A stretch of DNA of 64,000 nt from Clostridiales bacterium (GCA_015056015.1 SVHD01000008.1:1-64000); one strand, 5' to 3'. Numbered from the stretch's first letter, positions 27,001 through 35,839 are shown. A program made the numbers and translations. Notes: generated by a model not told the origin, from the sequence alone.

Positions 27001-29132
27001 GCAATGCCACCAAGATCCGCATGATCAACAAGCGGAATACCCGGGTTTGGGTTTATGAATCCGAAACCGTGGACGGGGAAAAATGGTATCGGGTTTGCAT
27101 TGACGGCACCGATGGCTATCTGATGGCGGATTATGTGGATCTGCTCAGCGAATACGAAAGCCAGCAGATTCAGAATCAGCTGCCTTCCCCCATGCCCGTG
27201 CGCACCCCCGCCCCCACCGAAACCCTCATTCCCACCCTGGCGCCTACCCTGATTCCCACCGATACCCCTGCGCCCACGGCCTCCCCCACCCCCGTTCCTT
27301 ACCGGGGCTATGCCGTCACTCAGTGGCAGACCGCCCTGCGCACCGGGGTCAGCCAGACGGATGAAAGCATTCTGGAAATGCTTTCCGCCGATACGCTGGT
27401 GTATATTTCCGGGCAGACCTATGTGGATGGCGCGGCCTGGTCCTCTGCCCAGGCGGTCAAGAGCGGCAATCTGGGCTTCATTCCCCATGAAGCCTTGCGC
27501 CTGATCACCAATGAAGAGGCCCGCATTTATCTGGACAGCATGCAGCCCTCCCAGTCCATGACCGCCACCCCCGTGCCCGAGCAGGTATACGGCTATGCCA
27601 TGACGGTGGGCGATGGGGTGCCCATGCGCGCCTTCCCCGATACCAATGCGGAAATCATGATGCTTTTGCCCTATGCAGCGGTGGCGGATGTGCGTGGCCA
27701 GAGCTATGCTGGCGGCACCACCTGGCATATGGTGCAGTATAACGGCATGTGGGGCTTCATCCGCGAGGATCAGATGCGTATTCTCAGCCCGCAGGAAAGC
27801 ATGGAATATGAAAATTCCCTGTACGGCGGCACGCCTACCCCCTCTCCTGCCCCCACCCCCGAACCTGTTACCCAGAACAGCCTTTCCAGCTACGGCCATG
27901 TGCAGAGCAACAGCGGAAAAGTGAATCTGCGCGCCCAGCCCAGCACGGAATCTGCCCGGCTGCGGCTGCTGGATAATTACGCCTTCGCCCTGGTTATGGG
28001 CACCATTACCAATGACGAAGGCATCTGGTATCATGTCAGCCAGGCCGGCACGGAAGGCTATGTCCACGGGGATTACTTCAAGGTGCTCTCCCTTGGCGAA
28101 CTGACCAATTTCCTCCAGAGCGATGAATATCAGAACGCCAACAGCGGCACCACCTCCTCCCAGCCCAGCAACAGCACCCAGCTGCAGCCCGTGGAGGATT
28201 TCAACCAGAATGTGTGGCAGAATCCCAGCATTTCCTATGAGCCCTTCAATCCCTATCTGACCCCCACCCCCGATCCGGAAAAGCTGCCTACCCACACCCC
28301 CGTTCCCACCAGCACCGCCGTCCCCAGCCCCACCCCTGATTTCGCATTGGTCGGGCCCATGGGCGCCATTACCACCCCTGCCCCCACCACCAAGACCGGC
28401 GGCTCTGCCTGGCCCTGGGTGCTGCTGGGATTGGCGGCGGTGGGTGCAGGCGGCGCATACTATGCCTATACCCTGCATCGGCAGAATGAACGGCGGCGGC
28501 AGGCCGTGCGCGCCCAGCAGGCCCGTCAGGCCCGGGCAGCCGCCCAGCAGCCCCAGATGCGGGCCGCCCAGAATAATCCCTCCCAGGTAAGCCAGGCCAC
28601 CCGCGCCTATCAGAATCAGAATGCCGCGCCCTTCATGCCGCCCCAGAGCGGCGCGCCCCGGCCCACGGTGCCCCAGCAGGGCGTTCCCTCCGGCACGGGC
28701 CGCTTCCAGCCGGTGCAGCAGAATGGAAGCGGCAATACCGGCAGAATTCCCGTGCAGCAAAGCGTCAGCAGCGGCACCGGGCGCTTCCAGCCCGTGCAGC
28801 CCCCTGCCGCCCCTGCCGGCAAGGTGGCCCCCACCACCAACCCCTATCGGCCTGTCAGCCAGCGCCAGATTCAGGAATATCAGGCGCGGACGCAAAACAC
28901 CCCGGCTGCGCCGGTCCGGCCCGAAACCCAGGCCTATCAGCCCGTGCCAAAGCAGGCCTCCGAAACCGTAGCCTATAAGCCCGTTTCCGCGCCCAATGAA
29001 ACCACCGCCTATAAGCCGGTGCAGCGCGATGAAACCACGGCCTATTCCCCTGCTGCGCCCATCGCCGCTACGCATCAGCGGCAGCGCCGTTCCGAACGCC
29101 ATCGGAATCAGGATGGAGAAAACAACCAGTGA
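24033..29132 (+). CDS. giant secreted/membrane-anchored protein: MucBP-like repeats, P/T/E linkers, SH3b-like domains, TM helix, cytoplasmic repeat tail
   Basis: Signal peptide; four 76-aa MucBP-like repeats; SH3b-like blocks (SINFRSSPT.., SLNFRSAPK.., KVNLRAQPS..); TM GGSAWPWVLLGLAAVGAGGAYYAYTLHRQNERRRQ. Confidence 0.88.
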   Translation: MIYVFKKNFRRGISLLLACLLLLTPLCGVAEMMGGNAFSLSLQWTDAQGNPMTVMANPIAYSGYENAYWAQVPPDAPLDGLMLQIADLSNAYPYFSVPSGSVLTGVMDAGFSLTDSTPIEIQSYTADNQPGPLLYLYISTLAPQPDVPVLLPTDAPVIVEPVDVTIRYVDESWNQIATPNSQRVEEGTWPVFAAPFDLPANYELNGDNFQNVTVDMNGANPAEVVFVYRYVAPPVEPVDVTIRYVDESWNQIATPNSQRVEEGTWPVFAAPFDLPENYELNGDNFQNVTVDMNGANPAEVVFVYRYVAPPVEPVDVTIRYVDESWNQIATPNSQRVEEGTWPVFAAPSDLPANYELNGDNFQNVTVDMNGANPAEVVFVYRYVAPPVQPVDVTIRYVDEMGYDIATPTTQHIEEGTWAIYPEPVDLPQYFELNGEGFQNVTVDMNGANPAQVIFSYRYNPPATEIPTPAPTEIPTEVPTEIPTQAPTEIPTEAPTQIPTEAPTEVPTEIPTQIPTEIPTEAPTQEPVLMPVRIPVLYLDVMSGMPVASETEAWCEVGKTTPVYPNPTDLLSHYVLVSEPYMDVIVDAYGQTNVGQIAFLYQYMEPETEIPVPTATPEPVIVRVQYLNEEGLPIAEEQQIPCEYGERIISPNPAQLPADYELISDANIPVLINEYGASVNPVAFIYRYSPSVPAPKIALVSVKYLNPYGESFYAYTETCVEGAENLISVDWGRVNAGSGYRLVSAESVKISVDANGVATPAEVIFQFGNELQAEITVYYKDAITGEDVAAPQVMPCFEGNNIVEAMPVNLREGYTLLGESTQQVILSADGALNPPQVIFFYQAPATPSPDPGTPTPLPATPTPPPVDTHLDSFCYPQGDSINFRSSPTTEEKSNIIGKVSRSDLAHIVGSIVNNKNELWYAVEINGQMGYLKETVVRVLTDAEIAALFNYTLAPTQVPTPSPAPIPDGAAIDRWAVTNKDSLNFRSAPKVSNATKIRMINKRNTRVWVYESETVDGEKWYRVCIDGTDGYLMADYVDLLSEYESQQIQNQLPSPMPVRTPAPTETLIPTLAPTLIPTDTPAPTASPTPVPYRGYAVTQWQTALRTGVSQTDESILEMLSADTLVYISGQTYVDGAAWSSAQAVKSGNLGFIPHEALRLITNEEARIYLDSMQPSQSMTATPVPEQVYGYAMTVGDGVPMRAFPDTNAEIMMLLPYAAVADVRGQSYAGGTTWHMVQYNGMWGFIREDQMRILSPQESMEYENSLYGGTPTPSPAPTPEPVTQNSLSSYGHVQSNSGKVNLRAQPSTESARLRLLDNYAFALVMGTITNDEGIWYHVSQAGTEGYVHGDYFKVLSLGELTNFLQSDEYQNANSGTTSSQPSNSTQLQPVEDFNQNVWQNPSISYEPFNPYLTPTPDPEKLPTHTPVPTSTAVPSPTPDFALVGPMGAITTPAPTTKTGGSAWPWVLLGLAAVGAGGAYYAYTLHRQNERRRQAVRAQQARQARAAAQQPQMRAAQNNPSQVSQATRAYQNQNAAPFMPPQSGAPRPTVPQQGVPSGTGRFQPVQQNGSGNTGRIPVQQSVSSGTGRFQPVQPPAAPAGKVAPTTNPYRPVSQRQIQEYQARTQNTPAAPVRPETQAYQPVPKQASETVAYKPVSAPNETTAYKPVQRDETTAYSPAAPIAATHQRQRRSERHRNQDGENNQ
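24522..25420 (+). repeat. in-gene tandem repeat, 4 x 228 bp (76 aa)
   Basis: GTGACCATCCGCTATGTGGACGA recurs at 24522, 24750, 24978 and 25206. Confidence 0.97.
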
Positions 29133-29209
29133 TGCATCTCCACACGGGGCTGGAAAGGCATCTTCCAGCCCCGTCTTCCAATCATCTTGAGGAAGGAGTC
29201 TCCCCGCCC

Positions 29210-30148
29210 ATGCGATTGATCCGTCTGATTGCCTTGCTGCTGTGCCTTGCGCTGTTTGCATCCGCCGCCCTGGCAGAACCGGCTTCCCCCGATCCCTCCG
29301 CCCTGCCCGCGCAGGCGGAGGAAAAAATCATCCCCCCGCTCCATCAGCCCCCTGAATATGTGGATTGGCTGCTCCAGATCGCCCGGAAGGAAATCGGCTA
29401 TACCGAAGATCGCAGCGGCGTGACCAAATATGGCACCTGGGCCGGCTATCCCACGGCGGAATGGTGCGCGGAATTCTTATGCTGGTGCGTCCATCAGGTG
29501 GACAAGCAATACGGCACCAGCCTGCTCAATGCCACCTATCCCAATTATTCCGGCACCAATGTGGGCCGGGATTGGTTCATCGCCCAGGGCCGCTATATCG
29601 CAAGGAAGGCCAATATCCCCAACTGGGGCTCCCAATGGTTTTCCGGTGAAAGCGTCGCCATGGAAAAAAACGGCTATATCCCCCTGCCCGGGGATTGGGT
29701 TTTCTTTTCCACCAATGCCACCGGGGATACCACCCATGTGGCCATGGTGGAATATTGCAGTTATGATGAATTCGGCGATGTGCAGATCCATGTGATCGAG
29801 GGCAATAATCCCTCCTCCGTGGCCAGAAAAACCTATCCCATCAATTATTGGGCCATCCTGGGCTATGGCACGGTCTATGATCTGGCCGATGTGGTGATGC
29901 GCTTTGGCAATGATGGGGAAAAGGTGAAAAATCTGCAAGGGGAATTGGTGCAGGCAGGGCTGCTGGACGCCCAGTATGTCACCGGCCGCTACGGCAGCAT
30001 CACCACCCAGGCCATCAAGGATTTCCAGAAAAAAATGGGCCTGAATCCCAGCGGCATCGCCAATCATGAAACCCAGCTGAAATTGCATGAATACGTGGTG
30101 GAATTATCCAAGCAAAATCCGGAAAACTGGGTTGTGGATGGGGAATAA
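29210..30148 (+). CDS. secreted CHAP-domain amidase/endopeptidase with C-terminal peptidoglycan-binding domain
   Basis: Signal peptide MRLIRLIALLLCLALFASAALA; EWCAEFLCWCVHQ and THVAMVEYC CHAP-like; GRYGSITTQAIKDFQKKMGL PG-binding motif. Confidence 0.82.
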   Translation: MRLIRLIALLLCLALFASAALAEPASPDPSALPAQAEEKIIPPLHQPPEYVDWLLQIARKEIGYTEDRSGVTKYGTWAGYPTAEWCAEFLCWCVHQVDKQYGTSLLNATYPNYSGTNVGRDWFIAQGRYIARKANIPNWGSQWFSGESVAMEKNGYIPLPGDWVFFSTNATGDTTHVAMVEYCSYDEFGDVQIHVIEGNNPSSVARKTYPINYWAILGYGTVYDLADVVMRFGNDGEKVKNLQGELVQAGLLDAQYVTGRYGSITTQAIKDFQKKMGLNPSGIANHETQLKLHEYVVELSKQNPENWVVDGE

Positions 30149-30233
30149 GCGAGCCTGGCAGGAATTTTTCAATTGTTGTCGAATATAAAAAGGATTCAAT
30201 TTTCCCATTTTTACTCCAAAGGGGAGTGAGACC

Positions 30234-31691
30234 ATGCGCGATATGGTGCTGGTGCTGAATTTTGATGATATTTCCAGCCGTGCGGTAACCAGAAAGCTGC
30301 GTTCCGAGCGGATCCTTTGCAAGATTGTTCCCGGGGATATTTCCCTGGAGGAAATTCAGGCGCAGGATCCCTCCGGCCTTTTGCTGGCCGGCAGCACTGC
30401 CGGGGAAGCGCCCCTGGGCCTGGATGGGCGGATTATGCAATCCGGATTGCCCATTCTGGCGCTTGGCGACGCCGCCGCGCTGCTGCTTTCCGCCCTGGAG
30501 GGCACGCCCGGGGAAAAGACCATTGAAGGGGCGGTCGCCCCGCTGCAATATGCCCGCGTTCCGCTGTTGGAAGATCTGGAGGACGGGGAACGCTATATCT
30601 CCTGTGCCCGGGATTTTACCCTGCCGGAACTGGTGGATCCCATCTGCCGGTCGGGGGATATCATCATCGGCTTTGCCCACGAAAGCCTGCCGCTTTTCGG
30701 GCTGCAATTTGAAGTGGAGCAGAATGACCCGGAAGGATCTCTGCTGCTGCGGAATTTCGCCCTTTCCATCTGCCATTGCACCACCTGGTGGGATGACGAC
30801 GCCTTTGTGGCCCGGGCAGTGGAGGAAATTGACCGGGTGGTTGGGGACGGCACCGCCGTCTGCGCCATGACCGGCGGGGTGGATAGCGGCGTCAGCGCGC
30901 TGCTGGCCTATAAAGCTTTGGGCAGCCGCCTCAAATGCATCTTTGTGGATACCGGCCTTTTGCGTGCCCAGGAAGGTGATAATTTCATCGCCTTCTATCG
31001 GGATACCATCGGCATGGATATTACCCGGGTCTATGCCCAGGATCGCTTCCTTTCCGTGCTGCGGGGCATTGAGGATCCCCAGGAAAAACGCCGGGTCATC
31101 GGCGAAACCATCCAGCAGATTCTGCGGGAAGAAAAAGAAAAGCTGGGGATATTTGACGCTGCCATCAGCGGCACCAGCTTCCACGATATCATGTTCAATC
31201 AGCAAAGCGGCCCGCGCCCGGCGCTAAGCAATTCCATTCCGGTGATCGAGCCGGTACGGGAATTATTCAAGGATGAAATCCGCCGCATCGGCGATTATCT
31301 GGGCATTCCTGCGGCCCTGATTGCCCAGCAGCCCTTCCCCGGCAGCGGCCTTGCCCTGCGGATTTTAGGGGAAGTGACCCTGGAAAGACTGCAGACCCTG
31401 CGGGCGGTGGACGCCATTTTCTGCGATGAGCTTCAGCAAGCCGGCCTGACCAAACGCCTGTGGCAATATTTTGCCGTGCTCTGCCCCATGCCCGGGGATG
31501 AGCAGGGGGCGGTCATCTGTCTGCGCTCCGTTCAATCCGCCAGCGACAGCGGCCAGGCCTATGCAGCCCGGCTGCCCTATGACGTGGTGGAAGCCGTGGT
31601 GGAAAAAGCCATGGAACAGCGGCCCGAGGTGCGCCGCGTGGTTTACGATCTTACGCCCAGCCGCAGCTATACCGGCGTGGAATGGCAATGA
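30234..31691 (+). CDS. GMP synthase (GuaA)-like protein with degenerate glutaminase domain
   Basis: AMTGGVDSGVSALLAYKALGSRLKCIFVDTGLLR PP-loop; IEPVRELFKDEIRRIG, QPFPGSGLALRILGEVT, C-terminal VVYDLTPSRSYTGVEWQ. Confidence 0.85.
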   Translation: MRDMVLVLNFDDISSRAVTRKLRSERILCKIVPGDISLEEIQAQDPSGLLLAGSTAGEAPLGLDGRIMQSGLPILALGDAAALLLSALEGTPGEKTIEGAVAPLQYARVPLLEDLEDGERYISCARDFTLPELVDPICRSGDIIIGFAHESLPLFGLQFEVEQNDPEGSLLLRNFALSICHCTTWWDDDAFVARAVEEIDRVVGDGTAVCAMTGGVDSGVSALLAYKALGSRLKCIFVDTGLLRAQEGDNFIAFYRDTIGMDITRVYAQDRFLSVLRGIEDPQEKRRVIGETIQQILREEKEKLGIFDAAISGTSFHDIMFNQQSGPRPALSNSIPVIEPVRELFKDEIRRIGDYLGIPAALIAQQPFPGSGLALRILGEVTLERLQTLRAVDAIFCDELQQAGLTKRLWQYFAVLCPMPGDEQGAVICLRSVQSASDSGQAYAARLPYDVVEAVVEKAMEQRPEVRRVVYDLTPSRSYTGVEWQ

Positions 31692-31720
31692 GGCAATGAA
31701 ACAAAAGCAAGGGGAATAAT

Positions 31721-32521
31721 ATGCGAATTACCCATCCGCAGGCGCCCTTTCAGGGAGTAGCGCCCGAGAATGTATTTTTTGTAGCCAACGATCAGCAAAT
31801 TCAGCTGGGCACGGGCTATGTGATCATGTTTTACCAGGGAGAAATGTATCCTGAGCGTCCTGCCCATCTCTTTATTCAGATGGATGCCCAGCCCTCCGCC
31901 CGGGCGCTGATGTATGGCGCGCTGCTGGCCCGGGCCGAGCAATTGCGGGCCCAGACCCCCAATCTTCCCGCCCGGCTTTATGCCCAGGTGGCGCCGGAGA
32001 ATCTGGAAATGCTGCAGTTCTATGAAAAATGCGGCCTGCGCAATGATGATGGGGAGGATCTTTTCCGCTTCCCCCTGCCCCCGGGCGTGGCCCAGGCCCC
32101 CATGGGGATGCAGTTTGCCTCCGTGCCGCTGCAGGATGAGGCGTCCCAGAATGCTTTCCTCAATCGCATCAACGCCCATCGCATTCAGCCCATTACCCGG
32201 GATTATCTGCAGCTCTGGCAGCAACAGCAGCATTTCATGGCCCTGGGCTTCTATCGCGGGGGCCAGCCCATCTGCGAAACCATCATCACCGGCACCGGCG
32301 CCAACGCCACCCTGCTGATGATCTATACCCGCTCTGATTTCCGCCGCCAGGGCCTGGCCAAGCAATTGCTGGGCGCGGCCTCGGCGCTGCTTAAGGAGCG
32401 GGGCGTTACCCAGGTATATACCCATATCTTCCGCCGGAATGCGCCCCAGGCCGCCTTGATGAAGCATCTCAACGGCGCTTTCGTCCGCACCGTCACCGCC
32501 CTGCCGGGCCTGGATCTGTAA
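31721..32521 (+). CDS. GNAT family N-acetyltransferase
   Basis: LLMIYTRSDFRRQGLAKQLLGAASALLKERGVTQVYTHIFRRN acetyl-CoA binding region. Confidence 0.8.
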   Translation: MRITHPQAPFQGVAPENVFFVANDQQIQLGTGYVIMFYQGEMYPERPAHLFIQMDAQPSARALMYGALLARAEQLRAQTPNLPARLYAQVAPENLEMLQFYEKCGLRNDDGEDLFRFPLPPGVAQAPMGMQFASVPLQDEASQNAFLNRINAHRIQPITRDYLQLWQQQQHFMALGFYRGGQPICETIITGTGANATLLMIYTRSDFRRQGLAKQLLGAASALLKERGVTQVYTHIFRRNAPQAALMKHLNGAFVRTVTALPGLDL

Positions 32522-32539
32522 ATTTGATATCAGGATTTT

Positions 32540-32600
32540 CTGGGGGAACCATTCTTTGAAGCCAAAGAATGGTTCCCCCAGTCCCTCTCCAAGAAAGCTG
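32540..32600 (+). repeat. hairpin family A, copy A3
   Basis: CTGGGGGAACCATTCTTTGaagcCAAAGAATGGTTCCCCCAG + CCAAGAAAGCTGCATTC tail. Confidence 0.9.
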
Positions 32601-32680
32601 CATTCAATTTTTCTTCCCCTTCCAGTCTTCTTCAATGCCCGTGTAACGTATAAGTGAGGGCTTTTTTTATTGCAATTTTC

Positions 32681-32709
32681 TTGTTATCTGTATCATGAGA
32701 TGCTATAAT
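32681..32709 (+). promoter_or_regulatory. SigA-type promoter
   Basis: TTGTTA-N17-TATAAT upstream of 32742 CDS. Confidence 0.65.
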
Positions 32710-32741
32710 GGAAGTATCGAAAATCGAGAGGGGAATTTTGT

Positions 32742-35039
32742 ATGCGTTCGTTGGCAAATCGTTTTCTTTGTCTTTTCATGGCTGTTTTGCTGGGCGTCAG
32801 CGTGCTGCCCGTCCATTCCCATGCCCGCGCAGCGGAATACTGCGCCAATTGCGGCAACATGGGCGAAACAACAAGTATCGCCGGCCAGACCCTGTATTAT
32901 AATATGGCCAGCGGCAATCACTGCAAATGGGTGGGTACCGTCAAAAAATTCAGCTGCTGCGGCTACACCATCGCCCAAAAGCGCGATTCCGAGACCTACG
33001 AGCCCCATTCCTTCAACAGCAGCGGCGTTTGCGTATGCGGCGCGAAGGGAACGCCTTCGGCACCCAAGCCCTGCGATCACGGCGGCACCCTGGTATACGA
33101 TTATGAATACAAAACCACGTATTCCTATGCGCAGTATTCCGCTTCTCAGCACATCAAATATACCATCGGGCGGGATATCTGTCCCTGCGGCGCGGTGGTG
33201 AATGAAAGCAAATGGGAATCCTACGAAAATCATTCCTACTTCGGCGATAAATGCAGCCAGTGCGGCGCTTCCAAGGGCGGCGGAAGCGGAAGCACCCAGG
33301 TGCCCCCCACTGCCACCCCTGCGCCCGAAGGCAACGCCTGCAATCATCAGACGTTTGAGCAGGTGCTTTCCACCCATTATCTGCCCTCCACGGCAGAGCG
33401 CCACACGGTTCGCAAAACCGTGCTGATCGCCTGCAAATGCGGGCAGATCAACCGGCAGGAAACCAAAAACCAGGTAGCTTTGCATGAATTCGACGGAAAC
33501 GGCCTTTGCAAATGCGGCTATCAGCAGGGGGCGGCTGTGCCCACCCCCGCGCCCGGCCAGGAAACGGTGACCCCGATTCCCTCCCATCGCTATCTTCTTT
33601 CCCTGACCGACGCCCAGTATTATACCGGGGAAAATCATGAAAAAATCCCCTATGTCACCGAAGGGGATGTGCGTTCCGTATACGTCACCGATCTGGATTC
33701 CCCCGATGATCTGCGGAATCTGGCCGCTGCCGATCTGCACATCGAAACCAATGAAAACTGCAGCAATACGGGCCTGATGATCAATTTCCATACCGCCGGC
33801 GGCGCGAAAATTTATCTGGTGCGCACCAGCACCGGGGAACGCCTGGCCACGCTGACGGTGGGCGTTACCGTGCTGCTGGTAGAGGATTCCAGCTGGCACT
33901 ATGAGGATTTCTATACCAATATCGTGCAGCTGAAGGATATGGAAAGCATCAACTGGAAAAGCAAAAGCCTGCGGGTGGCCCGGAATGTATTCATCAATGA
34001 TTTTGAGATGGATAACCACACCGTGAAATTCGAGGCCTACAACGGCAGCACCATGATTTACGCCGTGGTTTCCTACGATGAAAACGGCAACGAAATTGAG
34101 CGGAAATATATCGAGGGCTATGACGCCACCACCGGCATGATCGAAAGCGCCGCCAAAACCTTCTGGGCCACCGGTCGCATTTTCGATACCAAAATGGGCA
34201 ATGACGCTGACACCAAGCAGACCAACGTGGAATTGCTTACCATCCCCGGCGGGGAAATCCGCTTTCTCCAGCCCGATGAAGATATCGATCTGTGGGCCAT
34301 CAATTTTGCCGAATTGCTGATCCGTTCTCTGGATGTAATGAAATCCTATCAGAATCTGGCTTCCGAAGTGGATATTGATATGGTGGAAGAACTAATCAAA
34401 AAGCTGACCAAAGAAGAGGTCGGCGAAATTGCGAAAAATATTCTGATCCGGCAATACGGCACGCCGGAATTGCTGAAGGCCGCCTTTGTTGACGGCTATC
34501 TGTTCAAGGAATTTTTCAACAGCCAGAATCTGCTGGATCTCTATATCAAGGATTTTTCCTTCAGTCTGCTTGAGCACGCCCAGAAGCTGGGCATTGCCCT
34601 GGTCAAGGAAACCGTCTCTGCCCTGGAGGATGTGGCCCTGCTGGCCCTGGCCGGCGCATCCGGCGGCACCACGCTGGTGATCAATCGTCTGCTGGATGGC
34701 GCCCAGCTGCTGGCGGACGGCGTGGAGCTGGATCGCCTGATGCACGATTTCAACGCCTGCATGCAGGGCGAGGATTACGTGGGCCTCGATTCCATCGTGC
34801 TTCCCCTGGAAGATTACGATGCTGAGGCTGCCCCGGTCTATGGCGCGCCCACCGGCCTTGCCACCGTCCGCACCGGCCCCGGCACCCATTATAATGTGCT
34901 GGGCGTTGCCAGTCCCAAGGAAGCCCTGGTGATCCTGGATACGGTTCCCGGCGAAGATACCTTCAAGCCCTGGTATAAGGTGCGCTTCAACGGGCAGATC
35001 GGCTATGTTTCCTCCGGCATGATGGAAATCTGGGATTGA
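32742..35039 (+). CDS. secreted Cys-rich protein with repeated CxCG knuckles and C-terminal SH3b-like domain
   Basis: Signal peptide; PHSFNSSGVCVCG, NHSYFGDKCSQCG, LHEFDGNGLCKCG; C-terminal GLATVRTGPGTHYNVLGVASPKEALVIL..WYKVRFNGQIGYVSSGMM. Confidence 0.75.
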   Translation: MRSLANRFLCLFMAVLLGVSVLPVHSHARAAEYCANCGNMGETTSIAGQTLYYNMASGNHCKWVGTVKKFSCCGYTIAQKRDSETYEPHSFNSSGVCVCGAKGTPSAPKPCDHGGTLVYDYEYKTTYSYAQYSASQHIKYTIGRDICPCGAVVNESKWESYENHSYFGDKCSQCGASKGGGSGSTQVPPTATPAPEGNACNHQTFEQVLSTHYLPSTAERHTVRKTVLIACKCGQINRQETKNQVALHEFDGNGLCKCGYQQGAAVPTPAPGQETVTPIPSHRYLLSLTDAQYYTGENHEKIPYVTEGDVRSVYVTDLDSPDDLRNLAAADLHIETNENCSNTGLMINFHTAGGAKIYLVRTSTGERLATLTVGVTVLLVEDSSWHYEDFYTNIVQLKDMESINWKSKSLRVARNVFINDFEMDNHTVKFEAYNGSTMIYAVVSYDENGNEIERKYIEGYDATTGMIESAAKTFWATGRIFDTKMGNDADTKQTNVELLTIPGGEIRFLQPDEDIDLWAINFAELLIRSLDVMKSYQNLASEVDIDMVEELIKKLTKEEVGEIAKNILIRQYGTPELLKAAFVDGYLFKEFFNSQNLLDLYIKDFSFSLLEHAQKLGIALVKETVSALEDVALLALAGASGGTTLVINRLLDGAQLLADGVELDRLMHDFNACMQGEDYVGLDSIVLPLEDYDAEAAPVYGAPTGLATVRTGPGTHYNVLGVASPKEALVILDTVPGEDTFKPWYKVRFNGQIGYVSSGMMEIWD

Positions 35040-35051
35040 TAACAAAAAATG

Positions 35052-35078
35052 AAAAGAGGCCTTCCCGGCCTCTTTTTT
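35052..35078. terminator. intrinsic terminator between convergent genes
   Basis: AAAAGAGGCCttcccGGCCTCTTTTTT. Confidence 0.85.
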
Positions 35079-35559
35079 ATTTCAGCGTAATCATGGTACG
35101 GAAATTATTCGCCGGGCCTTCAAGTAAATTTCGTTCCCGGGGCAGGGGCGCTGCCTCCGGGGCGGCAGGAAGGCGCTCTTCCTCCGGCAAGGGCTGCTGA
35201 AAAATGGAGTCTTTTTCCTCCTGCGCTGTCGCTGCGCCTGAAAAAAGCTGGGCATAAATTCCCTGCAGCAGCCCGGGGAAATCCATCTGCTTTCCCGTAT
35301 CCTTCGGCGCAGAGAATTCCGTTTCCAATTCTCTCTTTTCCTTCAGCAGCGCCTGCTTTTCCATTTGCCATTTTTCCTTTTCCGCTTGCAATTCCTTTTC
35401 CGTCTGCTCAAATAATGTTTTGAGCACCCCCGCCCGGCGCTCCACCGCATTTTTTTCCGCTGCCACGGCTTCATACTGGTCATACAGCCCATACAGCAGC
35501 ACGGCCTCAGCCAGAATCAGCGCCCACAGCAGCATCAGCGTAATTTTTCTCATTTCCAT
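35077..35559 (-). CDS. hypothetical membrane-anchored coiled-coil protein
   Basis: MEMRKITLMLLWALILAEAVLLYGLYDQYEAVAAEKNAVERR... TM plus heptads. Confidence 0.6.
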   Translation of the reverse strand: MEMRKITLMLLWALILAEAVLLYGLYDQYEAVAAEKNAVERRAGVLKTLFEQTEKELQAEKEKWQMEKQALLKEKRELETEFSAPKDTGKQMDFPGLLQGIYAQLFSGAATAQEEKDSIFQQPLPEEERLPAAPEAAPLPRERNLLEGPANNFRTMITLK

Positions 35560-35642
35560 GCCTCCTTTTCCTCCCATAGCATAAATTGACCCGCTTTGCA
35601 GCAAAATATGCTCGTCAGCCCATTAAAAAGGAGGAACATTTC

Positions 35643-35789
35643 ATGGAAAAAAAGCCTGAATCCTGGAAGCAGCGGGGATTATTCGCCCTGTTGAGCCGCC
35701 AGAGCAACAGCGATGTGCTGGGCAGCTATACCGGCACCCCGGCCGACCTGGATGACGATGAGCCGGTGCAGGACGCCGATGATCTGTAA
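35643..35789 (+). CDS. small acidic-tailed protein (48 aa)
   Basis: MEKKPESWKQRGLFALLSRQSNSDVLGSYTGTPADLDDDEPVQDADDL; SD AAGGAGG. Confidence 0.6.
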   Translation: MEKKPESWKQRGLFALLSRQSNSDVLGSYTGTPADLDDDEPVQDADDL

Positions 35790-35790
35790 A

Positions 35791-35839
35791 TAAAAAACGC
35801 CGGGCAATCCAAAATGGAACGCCCGGCATTTTTTATTTT
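35791..35839. terminator. bidirectional terminator
   Basis: AAAAAACGCCGGGC..GCCCGGCATTTTTT. Confidence 0.8.

Noticed and set aside
23961-29261. Minus-strand ORFs of 928 aa and 826 aa
   Set aside because: Antisense shadows of the giant surface-protein gene; Gly/His-rich translations with no SD or recognisable domain.
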